A DNA stretch of 64,000 bases from JBFLYO01 sp040756745 (GCA_040756745.1 JBFLYO010000012.1:1-64000), one strand, 5' to 3'. Positions 1-8,179 are shown, numbered from the stretch's first letter. A program made the numbers and translations. The notes: a model not told the origin generated them from the sequence alone.

Positions 1-1
1 G

Positions 2-2872
2 TATCTCCAGGCGTATGCTGCTGCCCTCAGCCTCTTTGGTGACGAACGCCTTTCGCTTCGGATGATCGACACGCTCTCGGCGGCAGCCGAAAGGGAGGGG
101 GATTACCAGGGGTATTTCTTCTTGCAGTCCCACAGATACTCGCTATTTGGAAGACTCGGGACTCAAAGAAACGAGATAGACGTGGCTAGAGACATGTCAA
201 GCATTGCCGCTCGATTTGGGTTTTACAAATGGGAGGCATGGGCTTACCAGCAGATCGCCGACCTGAAGTATCTGGAAGGTGATTTTACAAGCTCCAAAAC
301 TTTTTCGGATCGGGCTGCCCATGCCGGGTCGCTTGCCCAAGAGACAGCCCTTTGGGTTTACTCATTGTATCGATCTTTTGGGGCCAGTTTGGAACTGGGA
401 TCGTGGCTTGATGCAATCGAAAACGGCATTGGGCGGGTTGAGTGGGCTGAACAGAAAGGGGAGGAGCGTGCATATCTATATGGCCTGGTAGACATTGGCC
501 GCGCGTTTCAAGAAATTGGGTTGAGTGTCATCGCCGTAGATTATTTCACGACCGCGCTCTCGCTGGCAACAACTCTCGAGAATGACATCGCGTTCGTGGT
601 TTCCGCAAGATTTGGGCTCGCTTCTGCATTGAAGAGCCTTGGCCGGGTCAATCAGGCAGAGGACAACCTCCGGTCCTGTTGGTCGTTGGTCTCAGGAAAG
701 AGGGTTTGGTCCCTGGCGGAGCCAACAATTGTCGGTGGTCTTGCAGAGTGCATGTTAATGTCAGGAAGGCTAGGAGACGCGGTGAGGTTGCTTAGGCTTC
801 AAAATCGGATGCTTCAATCCAATAGTCATTTTGGCCTGAAGATTGGTGCGCTCCTCGATTTTGGTCAATTCCACTTCCACCTGGGGAAATACGACGCGGC
901 GCTAGAGATGTATTTGCAAGCCCAATCCCTTTCTGAGTCACTCCACGTCTATGCTGCAACCACACGGGCGTTACGGGGAATCGCGAGATGTCACTTGTCT
1001 CTCGGACGCTTCTCGGAGGCACTAGCCTCTTTTCGCCGACTTTTCGAATTTCATACTGCGCATCCCACTACCACCTCCGATTGCATTTCTCCGTTTGCGT
1101 ACAACGCGGAGTTGCGCGAAGACTTAGAGCAGTATAGCCGAATTCTGGTGTGCAACAACAATTTGGATCTGGCCTTAAAGGTTGCAGAAACACTGAAACT
1201 CGCTGAACTACTGGATCCGTTCTCGTTGCCCCTCGCTTCAACACAATCGAGAGGGTCTGACAGCCTCTATGCTGAACTGGCAGAACTTCGTGTACGGCTC
1301 TCCGAATTGTATAAGAAGATGCCTTCGAGCCTAGAAAAGAAATTGTTCGAGGAAGGGTTCCCCAACTCAATTAAATTTCGAAACACGTTAATATCGTGCG
1401 AGGTAGAATTCAGAAGAGCACTCAGCAAGTTGGCTGCTAGGAAACAGCTGGAATCGGTCTTCATATTCTCGAATCCCGCCTCAACTCCAGACTTACACCT
1501 AAGGCTTAAAGCCGCGGGGTCGGCCGTCTTAGAATATATGGTCGGGCGCGATGACTTCCTTGTCTTTGTCGTCACTGGCGATACTATTTGTACGTTTACC
1601 CGACAAGTCGGCGAAGACAGTTTGGTCAGCTTATTGAGTCGATTAACTCCTCTTCTGGATCCCAAGCAAGAACGCGAGAGCATTTGGAATCGTGTTACCG
1701 CAGAATATGATGAGGGGGTAAGTGCAGAATTATTCCGATTACTGTTGGGACCGGCTCTGCCTCTACTGGGCAAGGTTAAGACGCTTACTATCGTGCCAGA
1801 TGGCGTGCTAAGGAATTTGCCCTTCGAGACTCTCAGGTCCGATAAATCGGGATCAGGTCAAGATTCCGTCATATGCGGCATTCAATATCTTCTGGAGAGA
1901 TACTCCATAAAGTACGAAATGGCTGCTTCCCATTTGCTTTTCGAAGACGCCGTCAGAGGAAAGGATGAATTTGCGCTTATTCTTGGTAACGAGGATGGTG
2001 TGTATGACTATTCACGGTCGGATGAAGCGTACTGGAGCAACGGTAATCTCGAGTTTGACGCGTTCCGTACACCCGGAGCGATCGTAGAATCCGAGGTGAT
2101 TGAGCGCATTTGTTATCAGAATTCGCCGCGCGAAAGTGTTACAAAGACTAACAAGTCAGCGTTTGTTGAGCGTTCGTCAAGGTATAGGATCTTACACCTT
2201 GCGTCGCACGCTTTTTGGGATGATCGCTACCCTGCAAATTCCTATCTTAATATTGGTGAGAATGCTAACCTCAGGGTAGATCAATCGCTGCGGGCATGTG
2301 AAATCTCCCTCCTCGATCTGGAACCCGAGCTCCTCGTCCTAAGCGGATGCAACACAGCTCGTTGGTCCCAGAAAGCAAAAAGTTACGGACTGTTAAAGCC
2401 TTTCACGTTGAAACCTCACATCGCGTTCGTCGGTTCGCTTTGGCCTGTGGACGACGAGTCGACAAAGATGCTCATGGAACGGTTCTACACGCATCTGAAG
2501 AAAGGGATGACCACCGCCGAAGCTCTGCGACAGGCAAAACTCGACCTGATCCACGCTGGCAAGAGCGACCCGTTCTATTGGGGCGGATTCGTGCTGGTGG
2601 GCAAGGACACCCACATCGACTTCACGGATCATTCATCGGCGAGTGGTGTTGCGCCAGGCTTTCTTGTAGCAGGTGGCATGTGCGTCTGGGTATTTGTGCT
2701 GATTACGATGGCCAGACCGCGGCATGGAGATACTGCTAACATGGTTACGTTCACACGGGACATTGATGGTTGGATACATGCCTGGGCCCTCGACAAAAGG
2801 TCCCAGGTGGGGCTGGATGGGGTGATCACCCGACGGGAAGGGAGATATGCGTGGGTACGACCTATATCGTAA
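2..2872 (+). CDS. TPR-CHAT caspase-like protein with C-terminal membrane helix (5' partial)
   Basis: The frame is open from base 2, before the first ATG at 62, so the gene starts upstream of the window. Numbering here is from the ATG at 62. About the first 350 residues are TPR-like helical pairs with A/L/Y-rich repeats such as GKYDAALEMYLQAQSL. A helical linker leads to a C-terminal CHAT domain at roughly 500-850. The clan CD cysteine-protease dyad is visible as HLASHA (His716) and LSGCNTA (Cys763), followed by FVGSLWPVDD. A hydrophobic segment at about 864-884 and a tail of about 50 residues follow, unusual for CHAT proteins. CHAT proteins are caspase/separase relatives whose TPR part usually binds a partner or signal; the target here is unknown. 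It ends convergently, overlapping the M50 gene by 11 bases. Confidence 0.88.
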   Translation, partial: YLQAYAAALSLFGDERLSLRMIDTLSAAAEREGDYQGYFFLQSHRYSLFGRLGTQRNEIDVARDMSSIAARFGFYKWEAWAYQQIADLKYLEGDFTSSKTFSDRAAHAGSLAQETALWVYSLYRSFGASLELGSWLDAIENGIGRVEWAEQKGEERAYLYGLVDIGRAFQEIGLSVIAVDYFTTALSLATTLENDIAFVVSARFGLASALKSLGRVNQAEDNLRSCWSLVSGKRVWSLAEPTIVGGLAECMLMSGRLGDAVRLLRLQNRMLQSNSHFGLKIGALLDFGQFHFHLGKYDAALEMYLQAQSLSESLHVYAATTRALRGIARCHLSLGRFSEALASFRRLFEFHTAHPTTTSDCISPFAYNAELREDLEQYSRILVCNNNLDLALKVAETLKLAELLDPFSLPLASTQSRGSDSLYAELAELRVRLSELYKKMPSSLEKKLFEEGFPNSIKFRNTLISCEVEFRRALSKLAARKQLESVFIFSNPASTPDLHLRLKAAGSAVLEYMVGRDDFLVFVVTGDTICTFTRQVGEDSLVSLLSRLTPLLDPKQERESIWNRVTAEYDEGVSAELFRLLLGPALPLLGKVKTLTIVPDGVLRNLPFETLRSDKSGSGQDSVICGIQYLLERYSIKYEMAASHLLFEDAVRGKDEFALILGNEDGVYDYSRSDEAYWSNGNLEFDAFRTPGAIVESEVIERICYQNSPRESVTKTNKSAFVERSSRYRILHLASHAFWDDRYPANSYLNIGENANLRVDQSLRACEISLLDLEPELLVLSGCNTARWSQKAKSYGLLKPFTLKPHIAFVGSLWPVDDESTKMLMERFYTHLKKGMTTAEALRQAKLDLIHAGKSDPFYWGGFVLVGKDTHIDFTDHSSASGVAPGFLVAGGMCVWVFVLITMARPRHGDTANMVTFTRDIDGWIHAWALDKRSQVGLDGVITRREGRYAWVRPIS

Positions 2873-3806
2873 TCGGCACCGGGATGAACGTCGTCACGAA
2901 GATGACCACGCACAACCATCCGACAAGTTTTCTTCCAGGCGTCAGGGGGGAGAGGTCGTCCAGCGGCGGACGTTCAAACCTGCGGCTCCTGATGAGAAGC
3001 GCCAGCACGAGCGCCCAGAAAAGCCAGCCTGACCAGCCGATCACGAGATTGATCCCGATGAGCGGGAGGAACCCGAGCGTGCCAAGGACTACAAGCACGA
3101 GTAACGAAATCTGGGAAATCCTGTGATGCATGCTCCCAAACATTGCATACGTGATGTGGCCGCCGTCGAGCTGACCCACAGGGATCAGGTTCATGGCCGT
3201 GACGAGCATGCCGAACCAGCCTACGCAGAGGAAGGGGTAGTGGTAGATCTCATTCATCGGGGGGACGAATGACCCCGACGGAGCCAGGGATTTGGAAAGG
3301 AGAGTGAGGAGTATGTTGCCGCCAAATGTCAGTCCGCTCTCCGGAATCCCGGCCATCGACCGATACTCAGGATGAATGGTGTATAGGTACTCAAGGTTCG
3401 GAAGTGTTCGGAAACCCACGATCAAGATAATCAGTGAGACAACAAAGCCCGCAACCGGTCCCGCAGACCCAATGTCGAACAGGGATTTGCGTGATTCGAT
3501 CCGGGATTGAATGCGGATCACTGCGCCCAACGTACCAAACGGCGCGATCCCGAAGAGAAACGCGGGAAAGGGGAGGAAGTACGGAAGTGTGGCGCTGACT
3601 CCGTGATAACGTGCAGCAATGTAGTGCCCGAATTCGTGAGACAAGAGTATTGCAAGCAGGGGAATTGCATAGGTTAGTCCGCTGTCAAAGTTCGCTATTT
3701 CATAAGGATCCCTGTTCAGCCACTGTACGCCGGCAAGCGTTGTTGTCAGAAAGGTCAGAATGAACAACGTCGCGTGGATCAGCAATCGCTTTGCCGTCAA
3801 TTGCAT
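2862..3806 (-). CDS. Site-2 protease family (M50) integral membrane metalloprotease
   Basis: This is a 314-residue polytopic membrane protein. Zinc-binding HEFGH lies at residues 57-61 and the third ligand is in NLIPVGQLDGGH (Asp214), the two signatures of M50 intramembrane proteases. GSAGPVAGF lies between them, as in the family. No PDZ domain is evident, so it resembles the compact archaeal/plastid EGY-like forms more than RseP. Family members cut membrane anchors or signal peptides within the bilayer. The ATG at 3806 is chosen because a hydrophobic helix follows directly; the longer open frame to 4127 runs antisense through the 39-base repeats and is not credible. It lies downstream of the repeat-peptide gene on the same strand, with a terminator between them. 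Confidence 0.9.
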   Translation of the reverse strand: MQLTAKRLLIHATLFILTFLTTTLAGVQWLNRDPYEIANFDSGLTYAIPLLAILLSHEFGHYIAARYHGVSATLPYFLPFPAFLFGIAPFGTLGAVIRIQSRIESRKSLFDIGSAGPVAGFVVSLIILIVGFRTLPNLEYLYTIHPEYRSMAGIPESGLTFGGNILLTLLSKSLAPSGSFVPPMNEIYHYPFLCVGWFGMLVTAMNLIPVGQLDGGHITYAMFGSMHHRISQISLLVLVVLGTLGFLPLIGINLVIGWSGWLFWALVLALLIRSRRFERPPLDDLSPLTPGRKLVGWLCVVIFVTTFIPVPITI

Positions 3807-3876
3807 ACGTGTACCAATGGATTTCCCCCAAAAAGGTGAGTGACTGTAGGAGAGGAAGGTACGAAGACGAAGGGAC

Positions 3877-3914
3877 AAAAAAAATTCACCCCGCCAAATC
3901 AATGACGGGGTGAA
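3877..3914 (-). terminator. Rho-independent terminator of the repeat-peptide gene
   Basis: Arms TTCACCCCG (3885-3893) and CGGGGTGAA (3906-3914) are perfectly complementary with a 12-base loop. An A8 run at 3877-3884 reads as eight Ts on the minus strand directly after the stem. It lies about 40 bases past the repeat-peptide stop and shows that this short gene is its own transcription unit. Confidence 0.85.
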
Positions 3915-3954
3915 AAGAAGCTCTTTTTCGTACTGAAGCTTGGCAGCAGGTTCC

Positions 3955-4194
3955 CTATGGTCTGGGGGCGTCAGGGACGGTGCCCACACCACTCTTTGGT
4001 CGAGGGGCGTCAGGAACAGTTCCGACTCCACTCTTGGGGCGTGGTGCATCGGGGACGGTGCCCACACCACTCTTTGGTCGAGGGGCGTCAGGCACAGTGC
4101 CGACTCCACTCGCAAAAGAGATCGCAATATTCGTCATTGCGATCGCAATGATGGTGATCACAAGTGAGCGGAATCGCTTCGCTGTGCGTGACAT
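3955..4194 (-). CDS. Small secreted precursor with four tandem 13-residue repeats
   Basis: A 79-residue protein with no family I recognise. Residues 1-28 form a signal peptide: basic start with RTAKRFR, hydrophobic core LVITIIAIAMTNIAIS, and a likely signal peptidase site after Ser-Phe-Ala28. The predicted mature part (29-79) is exactly four copies of SGVGTVPDAPRPK, the last lacking Lys. The start at 4194 has AGGAG upstream. Units 1 and 2 differ at 10 of 13 codons, and all differences among the four units are synonymous, which is strong evidence for coding and for selection on the peptide. The gene has its own terminator and a plausible promoter. Lys-Ser junctions could release repeated peptides, as in multi-copy pheromone precursors (inference). 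Neighbours are an M50 protease and a TPR-CHAT protein. Confidence 0.8.
   Translation of the reverse strand: MSRTAKRFRSLVITIIAIAMTNIAISFASGVGTVPDAPRPKSGVGTVPDAPRPKSGVGTVPDAPRPKSGVGTVPDAPRP
3958..4110 (-). repeat. Four tandem 39-base coding repeats
   Basis: Unit 1 is 4072-4110, unit 2 is 4033-4071, unit 3 is 3994-4032, and unit 4 is 3958-3993 (36 bases before the stop). Units 1 and 3 share one codon pattern; units 2 and 4 mostly share another. This points to duplication of a 78-base dimer. Differences fall only at synonymous positions. Confidence 0.92.
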
Positions 4195-4234
4195 AGCAGG
4201 ATCTCCTGGGAAATGAGAATAGACTGGTCTTCTT

Positions 4235-4263
4235 AGGTTAGTTAGCTTGGTGGAGGCGTTCAA
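4235..4263 (-). promoter_or_regulatory. Candidate promoter of the repeat-peptide gene
   Basis: On the minus strand TTGAAC (4263-4258), a 17-base spacer, then TAACCT (4240-4235). This would give a leader of about 34 bases containing AGGAG before the ATG at 4194. The -10 match is only moderate. Confidence 0.4.
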
Positions 4264-4566
4264 CACCAACCGCCCCCGGCCACAAACAGGTGGCCTCTTG
4301 CTCTGGCGTTATTTACAAAGAACGCTGGTTGAAACTTGCCGGTGCCCCGGATCTGGTTCACACTAGTCTTCGTGTGGACCAGAGTGCAAAGTTACTTACG
4401 AGTTCTCGAGGGGTATTGCGGAATCTGTGTTGAATTCGCTAATATTGTAGGAATTCCGTGTACTATTGTCAAGGGTTTTTTCACTTTTCTTTCGATTTTT
4501 GAAGGTGGCACTTTTGTGATACGGGGCACCAAAATGGCGGTTTTTTGAAAGTTTTTGCGTTTCCTA

Positions 4567-4595
4567 TTGACTTCCGGTTGCTCCGTCGGTATATT
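4567..4595 (+). promoter_or_regulatory. Sigma-70-type promoter of the membrane-protein gene
   Basis: TTGACT (4567-4572), a 17-base spacer, then TATATT (4590-4595). The start site would fall near 4602, giving a leader of about 20 bases. Confidence 0.7.
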
Positions 4596-4622
4596 CGGGG
4601 TGCAAACTCATAAGGCAATCGT

Positions 4623-5774
4623 ATGAGCGTCTTTAAGAAGACAATGACCGCCTGGGGGCTGGGGGTAGTCGCGTTCTCCCTAAGCTACGTGTTCCTTCCC
4701 CATCGTGAAATCTCAGTTGCGAGCTTCTTTGTCTACTCTCTCCAGTTTCTCCTGTTTATCATCACCCTTAAGATAGTGAGGAGAGAGCCGGCTCAGAAGA
4801 ATCGTTACCTGTTCATAAATTTCGCGGCGCTATTCTCCGTATCCATCCCGACTCATTTTTTCTACTTCATCGGTCCGCATACCGGATTCCTTACGGAAGA
4901 GAAGTACGCGCCGCTCTACGCTAATCAATATGTATTTCTCGGACTTTACTATTTTCTTTTGGCTGCATCTATTGCCTACTTGACCATTGATGTCCTATTC
5001 CGCGACTTTAAGACCTATCAAAAATACGTCCTGACGCTCTCAATAGTAGGCAGCTTCTTTGGGTATTATTACGGCGGCTTCTTTTCTGATCCCAAGTATG
5101 CCTATGGAACCCCCGACGTCCAGGATTGGAAACAACTCTCGTCAAGTTGGTACTCCTACCAGGACGAACACGGTGTAGCTCCCAGCCCAGAAGAACTGGC
5201 GTCCATCACAAGCTTGCAGGCTTGGAAGAGCGGAAAGGCGGTTGGTGTTCTCTATCCTGAAGAACGCCTTCAGCGGGTAAATGCGCTGTATATGTATCTG
5301 CCTGACAATTACATTGTCCTCCTGTACAAGCCACTATTTCTAAACGTTATTCAGATGTGTGTAGTCTGCATAGGGTTCATCCTCCTGTTCTTTGGATATA
5401 CGTACATGAAGGATCCACCTCAAGGAGCATATATAGAAAAGATAATGTTCCTTCTTCTTATCTTCTGCAGCCTCGAAATTCTTCATAGTTGGGCAGCCAT
5501 AAAGACTGTTGAACTTGCGCCTGCGAGTGTGGTTTGGGCAGTTGGTCAATACATTTCTACGGCTGTCCTTGTCCTGATTGCGGGAGCGTTTGGCATGCGT
5601 CTCAGATTCATCACCTCGGTGAAGGGCGAATTCTACGAACAGGAGCTCGCAGTCAGCCCGAAACGCGTCACACGCTGGCGGGATGCTCTCGATAACCTTG
5701 TGATCGAAAAGTTCTTCGACCGAAAGGTCATCCTTGGACGTATGTTTGTGTCAACATCGAATAGGAAACCATAG
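4623..5774 (+). CDS. Polytopic membrane protein of unknown function
   Basis: A 383-residue protein with about eight hydrophobic helices: five between residues 10 and 150 and three between 230 and 320. A hydrophilic segment at about 155-225 (rich in W, Y, S and acidic residues) separates the two bundles, and a basic tail of about 55 residues follows. No enzymatic motif or known transporter signature is visible. Base composition is more AT-rich than the genes after 5.8 kb, so it belongs with the accessory block to its left. It lies 57 bases upstream of the NtrC-like AAA+ gene on the same strand, so the two may be co-transcribed. The start follows a strong promoter by about 20 bases and the ribosome site is weak. 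Confidence 0.75.
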   Translation: MSVFKKTMTAWGLGVVAFSLSYVFLPHREISVASFFVYSLQFLLFIITLKIVRREPAQKNRYLFINFAALFSVSIPTHFFYFIGPHTGFLTEEKYAPLYANQYVFLGLYYFLLAASIAYLTIDVLFRDFKTYQKYVLTLSIVGSFFGYYYGGFFSDPKYAYGTPDVQDWKQLSSSWYSYQDEHGVAPSPEELASITSLQAWKSGKAVGVLYPEERLQRVNALYMYLPDNYIVLLYKPLFLNVIQMCVVCIGFILLFFGYTYMKDPPQGAYIEKIMFLLLIFCSLEILHSWAAIKTVELAPASVVWAVGQYISTAVLVLIAGAFGMRLRFITSVKGEFYEQELAVSPKRVTRWRDALDNLVIEKFFDRKVILGRMFVSTSNRKP

Positions 5775-5831
5775 GCGCCGCCAACGACCGGCTCACACGA
5801 CATCAGAAATTAATTTTCATCGAGGGATCAG

Positions 5832-6857
5832 ATGGAACACAAGACGCAGCAGGGCGAAGAGAAGAAACTCGGCAACTCGAACGACTATCCGATCGTCGGG
5901 AAGAGCAAGGCCGTCGAGCAGCTGATCAAACAGATCGGGAAGCTTGCGAAAACCCGGCGCGACGTCGTCGTGGTCGGCGAGGCGGGCGTCGGCAAAGGCG
6001 CCGTCGCCAAGAACATCTATTTCCAGAGCAAGACCGACAAAGGCGAACAGCCTTTCATGTCGATCAACCTCTCGGTGCTCGACGACAAGGAGCTCGAGGC
6101 GGTGCTCTTCGGCTTCGACCGCGGAGTCGAAGGCCTGCCGTACACGTCAAAGCGCGGGCTCTTCGAACTGGCCAACGGCGGTACGGTCCTCATCGAGGAA
6201 ATCGAGGAGGCCAGCTTCCGCAACCAGATGAAGATCCTGAACTTCATGAACGAGCGAAAGACCCGCCGCATCGGCGGCGAATCCGGCGAGCCGGTCGATA
6301 TCCGCCTGATCGTGACGATGAAGGCCGACCCGGCGGAACTGGTCGAAAAGCGGAAGCTGCTCGAAGACCTGTACGGAAAGATTCTGGAGTTCGAAAAAGT
6401 CGAGGTCCCACCGCTCCGCACGCGGCCGGAAGACATCCCGCTCCTGGTCAAGCACTTCGCAGGCGAGATCTGCAAGGAGCTGGGCTTGGCAGAGCTGGTC
6501 ATCGACATCAACGCCATTGATGTCCTTGTCCGCCAGCCGTGGCGCGAGAATATCCGCGAGCTGAAAGCGGTGGTCGACAAGTGCGTGCTCTTCTCCAACG
6601 ACGGCCGGTTCATGCTGCCGCCGGAGCTCGTCGACGAGAAGACCGAGGTCGTGAAGATGATCAACAACATCATGGCGGGCCAGGAGTTTGTGCTCGACCG
6701 GTCCCTGGACGTGATCGAGAAGGGGATCATCGAACGCTCCCTCGAGAAGTTCGGCTTCAATCAGTCGAAGGCCGCTGCATTCCTCGGCATGACGGAACAG
6801 ACCTTCCGATACAAGCTGAAACGGCTCGGGATCGCAAGCGCACGCTCCCGCGCCTGA
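5832..6857 (+). CDS. NtrC-type AAA+ regulator lacking a GAFTGA loop
   Basis: 341 residues: a sigma-54-interaction AAA+ domain (about 20-260) followed by a Fis-type helix-turn-helix (about 300-335, NQSKAAAFLGMTEQTFRYKLKRLGI region), with no receiver or sensor domain. Walker A is GEAGVGKG (49-56). The segment where activators carry GAFTGA reads RGVEGLPYTSKRG (98-110), so the sigma-54 contact loop is not conserved. The Walker B position reads GGTVLIEEIEE, with Glu in place of the usual Asp. Arginine-finger-like RRIGGE and the sensor II segment PWRENIRELK are present. Sigma-54 activation is therefore doubtful; it may act as a sigma-70 regulator or an ATP-gated repressor. The ATG at 5832 follows GAGGGA. 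Confidence 0.82.
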   Translation: MEHKTQQGEEKKLGNSNDYPIVGKSKAVEQLIKQIGKLAKTRRDVVVVGEAGVGKGAVAKNIYFQSKTDKGEQPFMSINLSVLDDKELEAVLFGFDRGVEGLPYTSKRGLFELANGGTVLIEEIEEASFRNQMKILNFMNERKTRRIGGESGEPVDIRLIVTMKADPAELVEKRKLLEDLYGKILEFEKVEVPPLRTRPEDIPLLVKHFAGEICKELGLAELVIDINAIDVLVRQPWRENIRELKAVVDKCVLFSNDGRFMLPPELVDEKTEVVKMINNIMAGQEFVLDRSLDVIEKGIIERSLEKFGFNQSKAAAFLGMTEQTFRYKLKRLGIASARSRA

Positions 6858-6879
6858 TCGTCCCTTAGGAACAAACCCT

Positions 6880-6917
6880 GAAGCCCTCCGCCTGCTGGCG
6901 GGGGGCTTCACTGTTTT
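6880..6917 (+). terminator. Rho-independent terminator after the AAA+ regulator
   Basis: A 13-base stem, GAAGCCCTCCGCC (6880-6892) against GGCGGGGGGCTTC (6897-6909) with one T-G wobble, a TGCT loop, then ACTGTTTTT. Confidence 0.85.
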
Positions 6918-6928
6918 TGGCCTGAACC

Positions 6929-8038
6929 TCAGCGCTGCTTCTGGAACGTCCGTTCCTTCCATACCACTTTGCCGCCGGAAAGGACGAGGGGGGGATAGAT
7001 CAGAACATATAGAAAATAGTAGAGAGAATAGAGAGGGAAGACCAGCAAGAGTTCAGGCCGGCGGAAACGGACGACCGAGGGGAGACAAAACCCGAAATCG
7101 ACGGCCAGTTTTGCCCCCAACGCGGCAACGAATGTCGGCCACGGGAGCGCGAACAGGGCCACGAGCAGCGACAGATTGAAAAGGTACGGTATGACAAAGA
7201 CCAGAATGCTTTTCGCGTCCATCCCCCGGCCTCCCGTGAACCACCGTTTCTTCTGGTGATACAGTTCCTGGATTGTGCTGCAGGGGGAGCTCTCAACTAG
7301 CGTTTCGGGATCCATGGGGATCCTCGCACGATATCCCCCCTGCTTTGTCACCGCATGGAACAATGCATAGTCTTCGGTGACGCTGAATGGGATCTTCCTG
7401 TATCCCCCCACCTTCTCGTATGCCTCACGCCGGACGGAGAGATTCGTGCCCACCGCGGTGGTCGGGAAGCCCATCCTCGCTGTGCCCGCCGCCGCGGAAA
7501 ACAGGACAAACCAGTCAAGGGCCTGCATGCGTGAAAACCAGTCGCCCCCCTTGAGCGACGTGAACCCCGCTACAGTCCCGACACGATCATCGCCATAGTG
7601 CTGCACAATCCCCTCGACCCATCCAGGCGGCACCCTGCAGTCGGCGTCGGTGAACATGAAAATTTCCCCGGCTGCCGCCTCAACCCCCTGCGTGACCGCA
7701 TTGGTCTTTCCCCGGAGATGGCCGCTTTCAGGAAGGCTGTGGAGCAGCCGCACATGAGGGTGTGCTTTGACGTACCCCTGCGCGATGGCGGCGGTTGAGT
7801 CGTCCGATCGGTCGTCGATGACGATGATTTCGAGCAGCTCCCGGGGGTATGTGAGGCGGAGGAGCGATTCGAGACACTGGCTGATGTACCGCTCCTCATT
7901 CCGGGCTGCAACAATGATCGAGACCCGCGGCCGATATTGCCCTCGGGTACGGTAGCGCGATGTCATCGCGCCGCCGGTAAAGATTATTATCAGAAGTGCA
8001 TAGATGAGACTGAGAGCAACAACGATATCTGAGAGCAT
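6929..8038 (-). CDS. Membrane-bound family 2 glycosyltransferase (processive type)
   Basis: 369 residues. An N-terminal membrane helix precedes a GT-A domain with VSIIVAARNEE, the DDRSDD motif, the metal-binding FTDADCR, the acceptor-side TEDYAL and the QKKRW motif typical of processive cellulose/hyaluronan-synthase-like enzymes. Two or three hydrophobic helices close the protein. It probably polymerises or adds sugars at the inner membrane from a nucleotide-sugar donor; the product cannot be told. The ATG at 8038 fits a promoter ending 34 bases upstream; the much longer open frame to 9169 is antisense to the M16 peptidase. It is transcribed divergently from that gene. Confidence 0.87.
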   Translation of the reverse strand: MLSDIVVALSLIYALLIIIFTGGAMTSRYRTRGQYRPRVSIIVAARNEERYISQCLESLLRLTYPRELLEIIVIDDRSDDSTAAIAQGYVKAHPHVRLLHSLPESGHLRGKTNAVTQGVEAAAGEIFMFTDADCRVPPGWVEGIVQHYGDDRVGTVAGFTSLKGGDWFSRMQALDWFVLFSAAAGTARMGFPTTAVGTNLSVRREAYEKVGGYRKIPFSVTEDYALFHAVTKQGGYRARIPMDPETLVESSPCSTIQELYHQKKRWFTGGRGMDAKSILVFVIPYLFNLSLLVALFALPWPTFVAALGAKLAVDFGFCLPSVVRFRRPELLLVFPLYSLYYFLYVLIYPPLVLSGGKVVWKERTFQKQR

Positions 8039-8071
8039 CAGCTCGCGGAGGAATGGAAAGAGGTCTGATGG

Positions 8072-8100
8072 AACATAGAAAAAATCCGTCAGCGAATCAA
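8072..8100 (-). promoter_or_regulatory. Promoter of the glycosyltransferase gene
   Basis: Minus strand: TTGATT (8100-8095), a 17-base spacer, TATGTT (8077-8072). The predicted start near 8065 gives a leader of about 27 bases. Confidence 0.6.
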
Positions 8101-8144
8101 CGGCACCACTGCGTTCAGTCCATGGCACCGGAACGCCCGTTTTC

Positions 8145-8173
8145 TTGACTCTCGGGGCTGAATTGGATATATT
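8145..8173 (+). promoter_or_regulatory. Promoter of the M16 peptidase gene, predicting a leaderless transcript
   Basis: TTGACT (8145-8150), a 17-base spacer, TATATT (8168-8173). The start site is expected about seven bases on, at or next to the A of the ATG at 8180. No ribosome-binding site precedes that ATG. Confidence 0.65.
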
Positions 8174-8179
8174 TCTGTC

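Larger units (their letters stand above)
4195..4622. other. AT-rich divergent intergenic region
   Basis: This 428-base stretch holds the leader and likely promoter of the repeat-peptide gene (minus strand) and the promoter of the membrane-protein gene (plus strand). Between them it is T-rich, and the one short open frame in it has no ribosome-binding site or family resemblance. I see no RNA gene. Confidence 0.6.

Noticed and set aside
2..2872. TPR-CHAT as part of a type III-E CRISPR (Craspase) system
   Set aside because: No gRAMP, Cas gene or CRISPR array is in the window, and the membrane helix does not fit that soluble complex.
3958..4110. The 39-base repeats as a CRISPR array
   Set aside because: Units are contiguous without spacers and encode an in-frame peptide repeat with only synonymous changes.
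4336..4548. 70-residue frame in the AT-rich intergenic region
   Set aside because: No ribosome site, no family resemblance, and it lies in promoter-type DNA.
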